A stretch of 64,000 nucleotides of DNA from Pseudomonas sp. ML96 (GTDB lineage: Bacteria > Pseudomonadota > Gammaproteobacteria > Pseudomonadales > Pseudomonadaceae), in the NCBI RefSeq assembly GCF_000761545.1, contig NZ_JPMY01000006.1:62001-126000 (forward strand), given 5' to 3'. The translations under genes were made by a program, and so were the position numbers. How positions within the stretch are numbered: position 1 is the stretch's first letter; the number at the start of each line of letters is the position of its first letter. Of the stretch, positions 17,926-28,983 are shown piece by piece. The notes beneath the pieces were generated by a model, which worked only from the letters and a program-made list of their open reading frames with translations, had not been told where the DNA came from and did no database searches.

Positions 17926-18417
17926 ATGGCGCTGGCCACCCCGCGTACCCTGTTCCTGCTCGCCTTCCTCGGCTGCCTGGCCCTGATGGGCGGTGCGCTG
18001 TATCTGGAACATGTGGTCGGCCTCAATCCCTGCCCGATGTGCATCGTCCAGCGCATCTTCGTCATCCTCTTCGGCCTGGCCTGCCTGGTCGCCGCTATTC
18101 ACGGCCCGGCTCGTACCGGGCGCCGCGTCTACGCGATCCTGGCCCTGCTGTTTGCCGTCGGCGGTGCCGGTACGGCGGCGCGTCAGGTCTGGCTGCAGAG
18201 TGTGCCGGCCGATCAGCTGGATGCCTGCCTGCCGAGCTTGGAGTTCATGATGGAGGCCCTGCCGCTGCAGGAAATCGTGCGCCTGGTGTTCCATGGCACC
18301 GCCGATTGCGCCGAGGTGACCTGGACCCTGTTCGGCCTCAGCCTGCCGGAGTGGAGCCTGCTGGCGTTCGTCGGCATGATCCTGTTTTCCCTCTACCAGC
18401 TGCTGCGTCGCGGCTGA
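17926..18417 (+). CDS. dsbH: DsbB-family disulfide bond protein (DsbH type)
   Basis: A 163-residue inner-membrane protein with four helices that would pass electrons from periplasmic DsbA to quinones. The first periplasmic loop carries NPCPMC, with the redox pair at Cys36 and Cys39. The second loop has single cysteines at about 102 (LDACLPS) and 129 (TADCAEV), the arrangement expected for DsbB. Pseudomonas species carry two such genes; the copy between hemY and algQ is called DsbH. The start follows GGAG and gives MALATPRTLFLLAFLG. Confidence 0.93.
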   Translation: MALATPRTLFLLAFLGCLALMGGALYLEHVVGLNPCPMCIVQRIFVILFGLACLVAAIHGPARTGRRVYAILALLFAVGGAGTAARQVWLQSVPADQLDACLPSLEFMMEALPLQEIVRLVFHGTADCAEVTWTLFGLSLPEWSLLAFVGMILFSLYQLLRRG

Positions 18418-18438
18418 ACCGTTCGCGAGCGAGATGAC

Positions 18439-18467
18439 TTGATGCCCGCGCCGAGTGGGCATACTCT
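18439..18467 (+). promoter_or_regulatory. Candidate sigma-70 promoter of algQ
   Basis: TTGATG at 18439-18444 and TACTCT at 18462-18467 are separated by 17 bp, a reasonable housekeeping -35/-10 pair, about 125 bp before the algQ start codon. It would produce a long leader that contains two inverted repeats. This is pattern matching only; no transcription start is known from sequence. Confidence 0.4.
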
Positions 18468-18474
18468 GGCCCAA

Positions 18475-18549
18475 CGCCTCGTCATTTATCCGCCGTTTTC
18501 GGCGAGGCGCTTCCCGAGACTCCGCGAGCTGACAATAAAATGTCTCGGG
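18475..18549 (+). promoter_or_regulatory. Inverted repeats in the algQ leader
   Basis: Two structures lie in tandem. CGCCTCG at 18475-18481 pairs with CGAGGCG at 18503-18509, enclosing an inner GCCG/CGGC hairpin. CCCGAGAC at 18513-18520 pairs perfectly with GTCTCGGG at 18542-18549 across a 21-base AT-rich loop. Neither is followed by a T-tract before algQ, so they look more like leader RNA structure or operator sites than terminators. Confidence 0.4.
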
Positions 18550-18592
18550 GCTGGCGTATTCAGCATTCACCAGTAAGGGGAGTGAGGACATC

Positions 18593-19066
18593 ATGCTCGA
18601 GAGCTGCCAGAACGCCCAGGAACGCTGGGGTGGCGTACACCAACTGATCGATCGCTGGCTGCAGGAACGCCATGAGCTGGTGAGCGCCTATGGCGGCCTC
18701 TGCGACCAGCCGCAGGGCCCGGCCTTCGGTGAGGACGTGCAGCGCTTCTGCGAGATCCTGCTCGACTACGTCTCGGCCGGTCATTTCGAGGTCTACGAAC
18801 AGCTCACCGTCGAGGCCAAGGCCTTCGGTGACCAGCGCGGCCTGGAGCTGGCCAAGCAGATCTACCCGCGCATCGAAGCCATCACCGAGGTGGCGCTGGC
18901 CTTCAATGATCGTTGCGACAACGGTGACTGCCGCGATGCCGCCTCACTCAACGGTGAGCTCAAGCGTCTTGGCCAGCTGCTGCACGAGCGCTTCGAACTG
19001 GAAGACTGCCTGATCGAGGTGCTGCACAACGCGCACCAGCACGAGGCCAGCGCTGCGCCGCTATAG
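18593..19066 (+). CDS. algQ: Sigma-70 anti-sigma factor AlgQ (Rsd family)
   Basis: A 157-residue helical protein that binds sigma-70 region 4 and frees core RNA polymerase for alternative sigma factors. In P. aeruginosa AlgQ affects alginate and siderophore genes. The start [20 protein letters not shown] and the segments [27 protein letters not shown] and [20 protein letters not shown] are the Rsd/AlgQ signature. GAGGA lies 6 bp before the ATG. The gene is followed at once by a strong bidirectional terminator shared with the convergent FKBP gene. Confidence 0.96.
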   Translation: MLESCQNAQERWGGVHQLIDRWLQERHELVSAYGGLCDQPQGPAFGEDVQRFCEILLDYVSAGHFEVYEQLTVEAKAFGDQRGLELAKQIYPRIEAITEVALAFNDRCDNGDCRDAASLNGELKRLGQLLHERFELEDCLIEVLHNAHQHEASAAPL

Positions 19067-19081
19067 CCTTCGGATGCCATG

Positions 19082-19111
19082 AAAAAAGCCGCCTCGATGG
19101 GCGGCTTTTTT
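19082..19111. terminator. Bidirectional Rho-independent terminator between algQ and FKBP gene
   Basis: A perfect 12-bp stem, AAAAAAGCCGCC with GGCGGCTTTTTT, around the loop tcgatg. It has an A-tract on one side and a T-tract on the other, so it can end transcription of both convergent genes. Confidence 0.9.
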
Positions 19112-19129
19112 CATACTGTCACAGCGCGA

Positions 19130-19768
19130 TCAGTTGGCCACTTCCAGCAGCTCGACCTCGAATACCAGTGGCGCATCGGGCGGAATCAGATCGCCAGCGC
19201 CTTCCTTTCCATACGCCTGTGCGGCCGGAATCACCACGCGCCAGCGTGCGCCGGTAGGCATCTGCAGCAGTGCCGTTTGCCAGCCGGGAATCAGGGCGCG
19301 CAGGCGGAACCATTGCGGCCCTTCGCTCTGGTCGAACAGGCGGCCATCGGCCAGTTCGCCGCGGTAGTTGACCTTCACCCGGCTGCCGGCCAACGGCTTG
19401 CGTCCGTTACCCGCGCGCAGCTCACGCACCAGCACGCCACCTTCGAGTTCGCGCACGCCATACTGGGATTTTTCCTTGGCCAGGAAGCGTCCTTCGGCCA
19501 TGCGCGTCTGCTCTTCGCGACTCTGCGCCACGCGCTGTTCGTGAACCTCCAGCAGTGCCTCGATACGCTCCGGCGGCAGGCGCAGAGCATCGCCCTGATA
19601 GGCCTGGCGCAGGCCCTGCAGCAGGGCATCCAGCGGCAGTCCAGGCACCTCGCCACGCAGCCTCTCACCGAGTTTTGCCCCCAGGCTATAGGCCAGATCC
19701 TCGTCCTCGCTCGCCGCCGGCGAAAGAGCAGGAAGCAGGCATAGCAACAACAGCATGAGGCGCAACAT
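19130..19768 (-). CDS. Periplasmic FKBP-type peptidyl-prolyl isomerase
   Basis: A 212-residue protein that would catalyse proline isomerisation during folding of exported proteins. The ATG at 19766-19768 (GGAG 9 bp upstream) gives the signal peptide MLRLMLLLLCLLPALSPAAS; a GTG five codons earlier has no ribosome site. Residues about 25-110 are the FKBP_N dimerisation domain (LAYSLGAKLGERLRGEVPGL). The FKBP_C domain follows, with VKVNYRGELADGRLFDQS, IPGWQTALLQMPTGARWRVV and LIPPDAPLVFEVELLEV. The gene sits between algQ and algP as in other Pseudomonas and is divergent from algP. Confidence 0.93.
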   Translation of the reverse strand: MLRLMLLLLCLLPALSPAASEDEDLAYSLGAKLGERLRGEVPGLPLDALLQGLRQAYQGDALRLPPERIEALLEVHEQRVAQSREEQTRMAEGRFLAKEKSQYGVRELEGGVLVRELRAGNGRKPLAGSRVKVNYRGELADGRLFDQSEGPQWFRLRALIPGWQTALLQMPTGARWRVVIPAAQAYGKEGAGDLIPPDAPLVFEVELLEVAN

Positions 19769-19884
19769 GAACGAGTTCTCCACAGAATTTGCCGGCGATT
19801 ATGCCTGTTGCCTGCGCGGGTGCTAGCGACTGGCGAGTCAGGCGTCTAGTATGGGGATCACCAACGTCCGTTAGGAGGCACGTC

Positions 19885-21045
19885 ATGCCGACCAACAATA
19901 AGAAGTCCGTAAGCACCCCTTTGCATCTGCTCCAGCAACTCTCCCATAGCCTGCTCGAACATTTGGAAAAAGCCTGCTCGCAAGCTCTGGTCGACGCTGA
20001 AGACCTTCTGACCAAGCTGGAAAAACAGCGCGTCAAAGCTCAGGAAAAACTGCACGACACGCGCAGCAAAGTGCAGGAAGCGGCGAAGGCCGGCAAAGCC
20101 AAGGCGCAAGACAAGGCCAAGGCTGCCGCTGCCGAACTTGAAGAGTTGCTCGCTGGCCTCAAGACCCGCCAGGCCGAGACCCGCAGCTATATCGTGCAAC
20201 TAAAGCGCGACGCCCAGGAAAGCCTGAAGCTGGCCCAGGGCGTAGGCAAGGTTCGCGAGGCCGCCGCCAAGGCCCTCGACAGCCGCGCCGTCGCCAAGCC
20301 CGCTGCGAAGCCAGCAGCCAAGCCGGCGGCGAAGAAAGCTGCGGCCAAACCCGCTACCAAGGCCGCCGCCAAACCGGCAGCCAAGCCTGCCGCGAAGCCA
20401 GCTGCGAAACCCGCCGCCAAGGCACCGGCCAAAGCACCTGCGAAAGCTGCAGCGGCGAAACCGGCGGCCAAGCCCGCAGCCAAACCGGCAGCTAAACCTG
20501 CTGCCAAGGCTGCTGCGAAACCTGCCGCGAAGAAGGCCTCCAGCACCGCCAAACCGGCAGCCAAGCCTGCCGCGAAACCAGCGGCAAAACCCGCCGCTAA
20601 GCCAGCTGCCAAGGCCGCTGCAAAACCAGCAGCCAAGCCTGTCGCTAAGGCTGCCGCCAAGCCCGCGGCGAAGCCGGCCGCCAAACCAGCTGCAGCCAAG
20701 GCTCCGGCTAAGGCCGCTGCGGCCAAACCGGCTGCGAAGCCGGCGGCCAAGCCAGTCGCCAAGGCTGCTGCGAAGCCCGCTGCCAAACCCGCTGCTAAGC
20801 CGGCAACCAAACCAGTGGCCAAGGTTGCGGCTAAACCTGCTGCCAAACCAGCAGCGAAACCTGCAGTGAAGAAGCCAGTCGCGGCTAAACCGGCAGTGGC
20901 CAAACCCGCTGCCAAGCCTGCTGCGAAGCCGGCCGCCAAACCCGCTGCCGCGAAACCTGCGGCGCCTGCCAGCGCAGCTACGCCGACTCCGGCGCCAGCC
21001 GCTGCACCGGTAGCCAGCAACGGCAGCACTCCGCCCGGCGTCTAA
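19885..21045 (+). CDS. algP: AlgP, histone H1-like Lys/Ala/Pro-rich protein
   Basis: A 386-residue basic protein. Residues 1-135 form a helical, coiled-coil-like domain (LHLLQQLSHSLLEHLEKACS; KLEKQRVKAQEKLHD). Residues from about 137 onward are runs of KPAA with variants such as AAKAPAKAA, KPVAKAAA and KPATKPVA, ending in a short Ala/Pro tail. This is AlgP (AlgR3), which resembles eukaryotic histone H1 tails and was linked to alginate gene expression in P. aeruginosa; it probably binds DNA. TAGGAGG lies 8 bp before the ATG. The stop overlaps that of the convergent TIGR02444 gene (CTAA). Confidence 0.95.
   Translation: MPTNNKKSVSTPLHLLQQLSHSLLEHLEKACSQALVDAEDLLTKLEKQRVKAQEKLHDTRSKVQEAAKAGKAKAQDKAKAAAAELEELLAGLKTRQAETRSYIVQLKRDAQESLKLAQGVGKVREAAAKALDSRAVAKPAAKPAAKPAAKKAAAKPATKAAAKPAAKPAAKPAAKPAAKAPAKAPAKAAAAKPAAKPAAKPAAKPAAKAAAKPAAKKASSTAKPAAKPAAKPAAKPAAKPAAKAAAKPAAKPVAKAAAKPAAKPAAKPAAAKAPAKAAAAKPAAKPAAKPVAKAAAKPAAKPAAKPATKPVAKVAAKPAAKPAAKPAVKKPVAAKPAVAKPAAKPAAKPAAKPAAAKPAAPASAATPTPAPAAAPVASNGSTPPGV
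20293..20964 (+). repeat. KPAA-coding tandem repeat tract inside algP
   Basis: About 670 bp of imperfect 12-bp units, each roughly aar-ccn-gcn-gcn, coding for KPAA and related four-residue blocks. Third-position bases vary strongly from unit to unit, so the amino-acid pattern is far better conserved than the DNA. Such tracts can change length by slipped-strand events. The reading frame is open throughout, so the copy here is intact. Confidence 0.93.
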
Positions 21046-21485
21046 GCCTGGCTTGCCGCGGCGCGCAGCAGTTCGCGCGCGTCGCGGTCGCTGACCAACT
21101 GCTCCAACCAGGCCACGGCATCGTCCGTGGCCTGCCATTTCTGTGCTACCTCTTCCAGTCGCCCGAGCAGTTCGCGCTCGGCGTCCAGCTCCAGTGCCTT
21201 GATCCGCTCGCGCAGTTGCGCCAGGGCGGGATCTGCGGCGCTGTCGTTCTTCCAGCTTCGACGCAGCTTGCGCAGCGGTCCTACCACCTGTTGCTGCCAG
21301 TGCGCGGCCACGACCTGCAGCTGCGCGAGGCGCTGCGCGTCGCAGGTGATTCGCCGCCGTTCCAGCCACAGGGCGCAGAGCAGCAGGCAGACATCGGCAC
21401 CGCCATCCTGCAGGCGCAGGCAGGCCTGTTCCACGCCGGGGCGGGCGTAGCAGGTCAGGGCGAAACTCCACAGGTCAGTCGGCAT
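21042..21485 (-). CDS. TIGR02444 (DUF2390) family protein
   Basis: A 147-residue cytoplasmic, helical protein beginning MPTDLWSFALTCYARPGVEQ, followed by CLRLQDGGADVCLLLCALWL and ERRRITC. This is the signature of TIGR02444/DUF2390, a family of unknown function common in gammaproteobacteria. The gene converges on algP with overlapping stop codons. It is divergent from the ABC-F ATPase gene, whose start lies 51 bp away, and the two may share a promoter region. Confidence 0.85.
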   Translation of the reverse strand: MPTDLWSFALTCYARPGVEQACLRLQDGGADVCLLLCALWLERRRITCDAQRLAQLQVVAAHWQQQVVGPLRKLRRSWKNDSAADPALAQLRERIKALELDAERELLGRLEEVAQKWQATDDAVAWLEQLVSDRDARELLRAAASQA

Positions 21486-21535
21486 GCGGCTCTCCGGGCG
21501 GCGAAGGGGGGAAGCTGGTAGACTCCGCGGCCATT

Positions 21536-23445
<1,910 letters not shown>

Positions 23446-23446
<1 letters not shown>

Positions 23447-23985
23447 TGGAAGAGCTGCAACTGCTCGCCACCTGGCGTGAACCGCTGACCGTCGCCGGTC
23501 AGGTGCTGTTGATCCTGCTACTGGCCTGGGTCGCCCAGCGTTTGGTCACCCGCGGCATCAGCCGCCTCGGCTCGCGCTACGCGATGCTGCCGCAGGAGGT
23601 GCTGCTGCCGCTGCGTGGCCTGTTGCGCTGGCTGATCATGGGTAGCGCGCTGATGCTGGTGCTGGAGCGCCTGGGCGTTTCCGCCGAAGTGCTGTGGACC
23701 GCGCTGACCGGTTTCGCCGCCGTCGCCGCCGTGGCCTTCTTCGCCATCTGGAGCGTGCTCTCCAACATGTTCTGCGCCCTGCTGATCTTCAGCATGGGCC
23801 CGTTCCGCCTGGGCGACACGGTGGAAGTCATCGAGAGCGCCGACAAGCCTGGGGTGAAGGGCCGGGTGCTGTCGATCAACCTGTTCTACACCACCCTGCA
23901 GGACCTCAGCGAAGGCGGCGAGGGTGCCCTGCTGCAGGTGCCCAACAGCCTGTTCTTCCAGAAAACCGTGCGCCGCTGGCGCTGA
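23446..23985 (+). CDS. Small MscS-family mechanosensitive channel protein
   Basis: A 179-residue membrane protein with helices near residues 16-33 (LTVAGQVLLILLLAWVAQRL), 54-75 and 82-110. The third matches the pore-lining MscS helix in LTGFAAVAAVAFFAIWSVLSN. The following beta domain has the motif PFRLGDTVEVIES and GRVLSINLFYTTL. The large C-terminal alpha/beta domain of E. coli MscS is missing, so this is a minimal member. It is translationally coupled to the ABC-F gene. A channel role in osmotic or pressure relief follows from the family, but whether it gates alone is uncertain. Confidence 0.82.
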
Positions 23986-24057
23986 CGGTACTGGTCGCTT
24001 GCGGGGCAGGGCGGTAGGCTGTGCCCTCTGTTCTTCTTCTGTTTTGAGGTATTCGCC

Positions 24058-24690
24058 ATGGCTCTGGAAACCTGGCTCGCTTTCTTGGTCGCCTGCTGGG
24101 TGATCAGCCTGTCGCCGGGTGCCGGCGCCATCGCCTCCATGTCCAGCGGCCTGCAGTACGGCTTCGCCCGTGGCTACTGGAACGCACTGGGCCTGCAGGT
24201 CGGCCTGGCCCTGCAGATCGCCGTGGTCGCCGCGGGTGTCGGCGCCATTCTCTCCGCTTCGGCCACCGCCTTCGCCGCGATCAAGTGGTTCGGCGTGGCC
24301 TACCTGGTCTGGCTCGCGGTCAAGCAGTGGCAAGCCCTGCCCAGCGACATGGCCAGCGACTCCGCCGAGCGCCCCATCGGTCGCCCGCTGACCCTGGTGC
24401 TGCGTGGCTTCCTGGTCAACGCCAGCAACCCCAAGGCGATCGTCTTCATGCTCGCCGTGCTGCCGCAGTTCATCGATCCGCACCAGCCGCTGCTGGCGCA
24501 GTACCTGATCATGGGCACCACCATGATCATCGTCGACATGATCGTCATGGCCGGCTACACCGGGCTGGCGTCCCGCGTGCTGCGCGCCCTGCGCACACCG
24601 CGCCAGCAGCGCCTGATGAACCGCACCTTCGCCGGCCTGTTCGTCGGCGCCGCCGCGTTGCTCGCCACCGTACGCCGCGCCGCCGCCTGA
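24058..24690 (+). CDS. LysE/RhtB-family amino acid exporter
   Basis: A 210-residue inner-membrane protein with about six helices. The N-terminus MALETWLAFLVACWVISLSP is followed by GAGAIASMSSGLQYGFARGY, which corresponds to the conserved LysE/RhtB motif SPGPN-x9-G, here SPGAGAIASMSSGLQYG. GFLVNASNPKAIVFMLAVLP is the second family motif (NPK). Members export homoserine, threonine or other amino acids using proton force; the substrate here is not defined. YaiI-type gene follows after 2 bp, suggesting co-transcription. Confidence 0.88.
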   Translation: MALETWLAFLVACWVISLSPGAGAIASMSSGLQYGFARGYWNALGLQVGLALQIAVVAAGVGAILSASATAFAAIKWFGVAYLVWLAVKQWQALPSDMASDSAERPIGRPLTLVLRGFLVNASNPKAIVFMLAVLPQFIDPHQPLLAQYLIMGTTMIIVDMIVMAGYTGLASRVLRALRTPRQQRLMNRTFAGLFVGAAALLATVRRAAA

Positions 24691-24692
24691 GT

Positions 24693-25142
24693 ATGCGTGT
24701 CTGGATCGACGCGGACGCCTGTCCGCGCCTGGCCCGCGACCAGGTGGTGAAGTTCGCCCTCAAGCGTGGTTTCGAGGTGGTGCTGGTGGCTGGTCAGGCC
24801 GTGGCACGACCGAACTTCGCCTGCGTGAAGCTGATCGTGGTGCCGAGCGGCCCGGACGCGGCCGATGATCATCTGGTCGAGCACGCCGTGCCCGGCGAAC
24901 TGGTGATCTGCAGCGATATTCCACTGGCCGACCGGCTGATCAAGAAGGGTGTCGCCGCGCTCGACCCGCGTGGCCGCGAGTTCGACGAGCGCAACATGGG
25001 TGACAAGCTGGCCACCCGCAACCTGTTCGCCGACCTGCGCGATCAGGGCCAGATGGGCGGCGGCCAGGCCGCCTATTCGGACAAGGACCGCCAGGCCTTC
25101 GCCAACGCCCTCGACCGCATCCTCACCCGTCTGAGCAGGTAG
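24693..25142 (+). CDS. YaiI/YqxD family protein (UPF0178, DUF188)
   Basis: A 149-residue protein with the family start MRVWIDADACPRLARDQVVK, followed by VPSGPDAADDHLVEHAVPGE, LVICSDIPLADRLIKKG and FDERNMGDKLATRNLFADLR. The conserved aspartates (DADACP, SDIPLAD) resemble a PIN-like or NYN-like metal site, but the family has no established function. It starts 2 bp after the LysE-type exporter and converges on the thioesterase gene with 3 bp between stops. Confidence 0.9.
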   Translation: MRVWIDADACPRLARDQVVKFALKRGFEVVLVAGQAVARPNFACVKLIVVPSGPDAADDHLVEHAVPGELVICSDIPLADRLIKKGVAALDPRGREFDERNMGDKLATRNLFADLRDQGQMGGGQAAYSDKDRQAFANALDRILTRLSR

Positions 25143-25145
25143 GGC

Positions 25146-25616
25146 TCAGCCGCACAGATAGGTGCCGGTGCCCACCGCCACCAGGGTGCCGTCGTCGCTG
25201 TGCAGTTCGCTGCGTACCACTGCCACCTTGTTGCCCGAGCGCAGCAGCACCGCAGTGGCGCTGAACAGCTCGCCGCGACCGGGGCGCAGGTAGTCGACGC
25301 GCAGGTCGATGGTGCCCAGCTTGGACAGGCGCTGCATGCGTTCCGCCTGGCTCAGGTGCTGGTGCTTGTCGAAGGCGCCGATCAGCGCCATGGCGCCGCC
25401 GGTGACGTCGAGCAGCGAGGAGATCACCCCGCCGTGGAGAATGCCGTGAACGAAGTTGCCGATCAGCTCGGGCTTCATCGGTAGGCTCATCACCACCCGG
25501 TCGCCGCGCAGCTCGTCGATGCGAATGCCGAGCATCTGGTTGAACGGAATGCGCTGGAAGAAGGCTTCGACGCCCTGGCGCTGTTCCTCGGAAAGCTGGA
25601 AGACCGTGTCGTTCAT
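25146..25616 (-). CDS. Hotdog-fold thioesterase (YigI/PaaI-like)
   Basis: A 156-residue hotdog protein, likely a thioesterase acting on acyl-CoA. The ATG at 25614-25616 has AGGAG 6 bp upstream. NQMLGIRIDELRGDRVVMSL is followed by NFVHGILHGGVISSLLDVTG, the hotdog helix with the HGG-type motif that carries the catalytic acid in this group (LLDVTGGAMA). The second strand set is IDLRVDYLRPGRGELFSATA. The family is that of medium/long-chain acyl-CoA thioesterase YigI. No neighbouring pathway gene indicates the substrate. Confidence 0.87.
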   Translation of the reverse strand: MNDTVFQLSEEQRQGVEAFFQRIPFNQMLGIRIDELRGDRVVMSLPMKPELIGNFVHGILHGGVISSLLDVTGGAMALIGAFDKHQHLSQAERMQRLSKLGTIDLRVDYLRPGRGELFSATAVLLRSGNKVAVVRSELHSDDGTLVAVGTGTYLCG

Positions 25617-25767
25617 GTGCGCTCCTGGCTCGACTGTGGCGCTCACGCTGCCGCAGGCGAGCCCGGCTGACCAGAGGCGCGGCGGGGACGCCGCGCGGAT
25701 TGGCCGGAACGCCCGGTCAGAGCCTGTGCAAAGGCGCGCGAGCTAGAGCCAGGCTAGGCGCAGGCTC

Positions 25768-26433
25768 TTACTGCGGTTGGGCCAGCTCCAGTACGCGGTC
25801 GACCAGCTTGTTGATGCCGGCGGCGGCCTGGGCGATGGATTCGGCCAGCATGTAGGCGGGGGTGCTAACCAGCTTGCGCGCCTCGTCCTCGACGATGTCT
25901 TCCACCGCGCACTCGACGTGCTGGCCGCCCATGGCGGTGAGGCCGCCGACGGCCGGATCATCGGCCGCGCCCAGGGTGCAGCTGACGCCCTCGCCGTAGA
26001 TCTTCGCCGCCAGGGCCGGGGCGATGCAGATCAGGCCGATCGGCTTGCCGGCCTGGGCGAATGACTGCGCGGCAGCCAGCACGTCGGGCTGCACGCTGCA
26101 GTTGGCGCCTTCCACGGCGAAGTTGGAGAGGTTCTTGGCCACGCCGAAGCCGCCGGGCAGGATCAGCGCGTCGTACTGCTCGGCCTTCAGCTCGCGCACG
26201 TCCATCACGTCGCCACGGGCGATGCGCGCTGCCTCGGTGAGCACGTTGCGGCTCTCCGGCATTTCCTCGCCGGTGAGGTGGTTGATCACGTGCATCTGCG
26301 CGATGTTGGGGGCGAAACACTGCACCTGGGCGCCGCGCTGGTCGAGGCGCAACAGGGTGATCACGCTCTCGTGGATTTCCGCGCCATCGTAGACGCCACA
26401 ACCGGAAAGGATGACCGCGACTCGTTTTTGCAT
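25768..26433 (-). CDS. elbB: ElbB, isoprenoid biosynthesis glyoxalase-like protein
   Basis: A 221-residue DJ-1/PfpI superfamily protein. It begins MQKRVAVILSGCGVYDGAEI and contains ALILPGGFGVAKNLSNFAVE and GKPIGLICIAPALAAKIYGE. The cysteine in GLICIAP occupies the DJ-1 nucleophile elbow. E. coli ElbB shows weak glyoxalase activity and was first linked to isoprenoid synthesis; the physiological role is not settled. The ATG at 26431-26433 has GGAG 7 bp upstream, while an ATG four codons earlier lacks a site. A 150-bp gap precedes it. Confidence 0.93.
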   Translation of the reverse strand: MQKRVAVILSGCGVYDGAEIHESVITLLRLDQRGAQVQCFAPNIAQMHVINHLTGEEMPESRNVLTEAARIARGDVMDVRELKAEQYDALILPGGFGVAKNLSNFAVEGANCSVQPDVLAAAQSFAQAGKPIGLICIAPALAAKIYGEGVSCTLGAADDPAVGGLTAMGGQHVECAVEDIVEDEARKLVSTPAYMLAESIAQAAAGINKLVDRVLELAQPQ

Positions 26434-26602
26434 GCTGTTCTCCATGGCCAGCCAGATAACGATGCCTCAGTTTCGCCGATCGCCTGGGCGAGCGTCGAGC
26501 GACGGGGTGTCGCCAAATGCCACTCCACCTGGCATTTGCCGTCGCGAGTAGCTGCATGGGCAGGCATAGGATCAGCTTAGGTCAACCAGGCGCTGTCGAA
26601 CC

Positions 26603-27832
26603 ATGAACCTGATCCTTCTTGCCGTACCCTTCTTCTTCCTGCTGATCGCCGCCGAGCTGATCGCCGACCGCGTGCGCGGCGTCAGTACCTATCGCCTGGC
26701 GGATTCGCTGAACAGCCTCAGCGCCGGCGTGCTGTCCCAGGCCAGCGGCCTGCTGAGCAAGGCCATCGCCGTGCTCGGTTATGCCTTCGCCTATCAGCAC
26801 CTGCACCTGTTCGAGCTGTCCGATCAGCTCTGGGTCTGGGTGCTGGCCTTCGTCGCCTACGACTTCTGCTACTACTGGAGCCACCGCTTCGGCCATGAGC
26901 GCAATGTGTTTTGGGCCTCCCACGTGGTGCACCACCAGAGCGAGGACTACAACCTTTCCACTGCCTTGCGCCAGACCAGCACCGGCTTTCTGCTGAGCTG
27001 GATCTTCTACCTGCCGATGGCCCTGGCCGGCGTGCCGCCGGTGGTGTTCGTCACGGTCGGCGCGCTCAACCTGCTCTATCAGTTCTGGGTGCATACCCGC
27101 CATGTGCCGAAGCTGGGCTGGTACGAGTGGTTCTTCGTCACGCCCTCCAACCACCGCGTGCACCATGCGCAGAATCCTATCTACATGGACCGTAACTACG
27201 GCGGCGTGTTCATCTTTTGGGACCGCCTGTTCGGCACCTTTCAGGAGGAGCTGGACGAGCATCCGGTGGTGTTCGGCGTGACCACTCCGCTGCGCAGCTG
27301 GAACCCGCTGTGGGCCAATCTGCAGTTCTACGTGCAGCTATGGCGCGACGCGCAACGTGCCGGCTCCTGGTGGGACAAGCTGCGCATCTGGTTCATGCCC
27401 ACCGGCTGGCGCCCGGCCGATGTGGCCGAGCGTTTCCCGATGGACAAGCCGGACCTGGCTGCCTTCCGCAAGTTCGAGGTGCCGCTGTCGCGCGGGCAGA
27501 AGCTGTACGCCGCGCTGCAGTTCGCCACCTACGTGGTCGGCACCAGCGGATTGCTGGCGGTGGCGGCGCAGCAGAACCTCGGCGTGCTGGCCGGCGCCTG
27601 GCTGTGGATCGCCTTCGGCCTGTACTGCATCGGCGCCTGGCTGGAGAACCGGCCGTTTGCCCGCTCGCTGGAAACGTTGCGCCTGCTGCTCAACCTGCCG
27701 GCGCTGGCCTGGGCCCAGCAGGTCGGCCTGCTGCCGGGCGGCGCGCTGCCCTGGCTGTTGCTGGCAAGCTGGAGCCTGATCAGCCTGCTGTGGCTGTTGT
27801 GGCCGCGCCAGGAGCAGGCTCAACCGGCCTGA
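26603..27832 (+). CDS. Sterol desaturase/fatty acid hydroxylase family membrane protein
   Basis: A 409-residue integral-membrane di-iron enzyme. The histidine clusters are HRFGHE (94-99), HVVHHQSED (107-115), HTRH (164-167) and HRVHHAQN (184-191), which match the FA_hydroxylase pattern. About four helices lie in the first 160 residues. Three more lie in the last 110 (YVVGTSGLLAVAAQQNLGVL onward), an extension seen in alkylglycerol-monooxygenase-like members. The enzyme would use oxygen to hydroxylate or cleave a lipid; the substrate is unknown. It is a single gene upstream of hemB. Confidence 0.87.
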   Translation: MNLILLAVPFFFLLIAAELIADRVRGVSTYRLADSLNSLSAGVLSQASGLLSKAIAVLGYAFAYQHLHLFELSDQLWVWVLAFVAYDFCYYWSHRFGHERNVFWASHVVHHQSEDYNLSTALRQTSTGFLLSWIFYLPMALAGVPPVVFVTVGALNLLYQFWVHTRHVPKLGWYEWFFVTPSNHRVHHAQNPIYMDRNYGGVFIFWDRLFGTFQEELDEHPVVFGVTTPLRSWNPLWANLQFYVQLWRDAQRAGSWWDKLRIWFMPTGWRPADVAERFPMDKPDLAAFRKFEVPLSRGQKLYAALQFATYVVGTSGLLAVAAQQNLGVLAGAWLWIAFGLYCIGAWLENRPFARSLETLRLLLNLPALAWAQQVGLLPGGALPWLLLASWSLISLLWLLWPRQEQAQPA

Positions 27833-27869
27833 ATCCAGTACGGAACTGCGGCTGCCCGTCGCAGTCTGG

Positions 27870-28961
<1,092 letters not shown>

Positions 28962-28983
28962 AGGCGCCCCAGGGAAGCAAGGC

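Noticed and set aside
20293..20964. Regular repeats that might suggest a CRISPR array
   Set aside because: The units are 12 bp, contiguous and in frame within algP, with no spacers and no cas genes.
20187..21471. Long Ala/Gly/Leu-rich open frames opposite algP
   Set aside because: They are complements of the KPAA repeat and give pseudo-hydrophobic repeats, not a real membrane protein.
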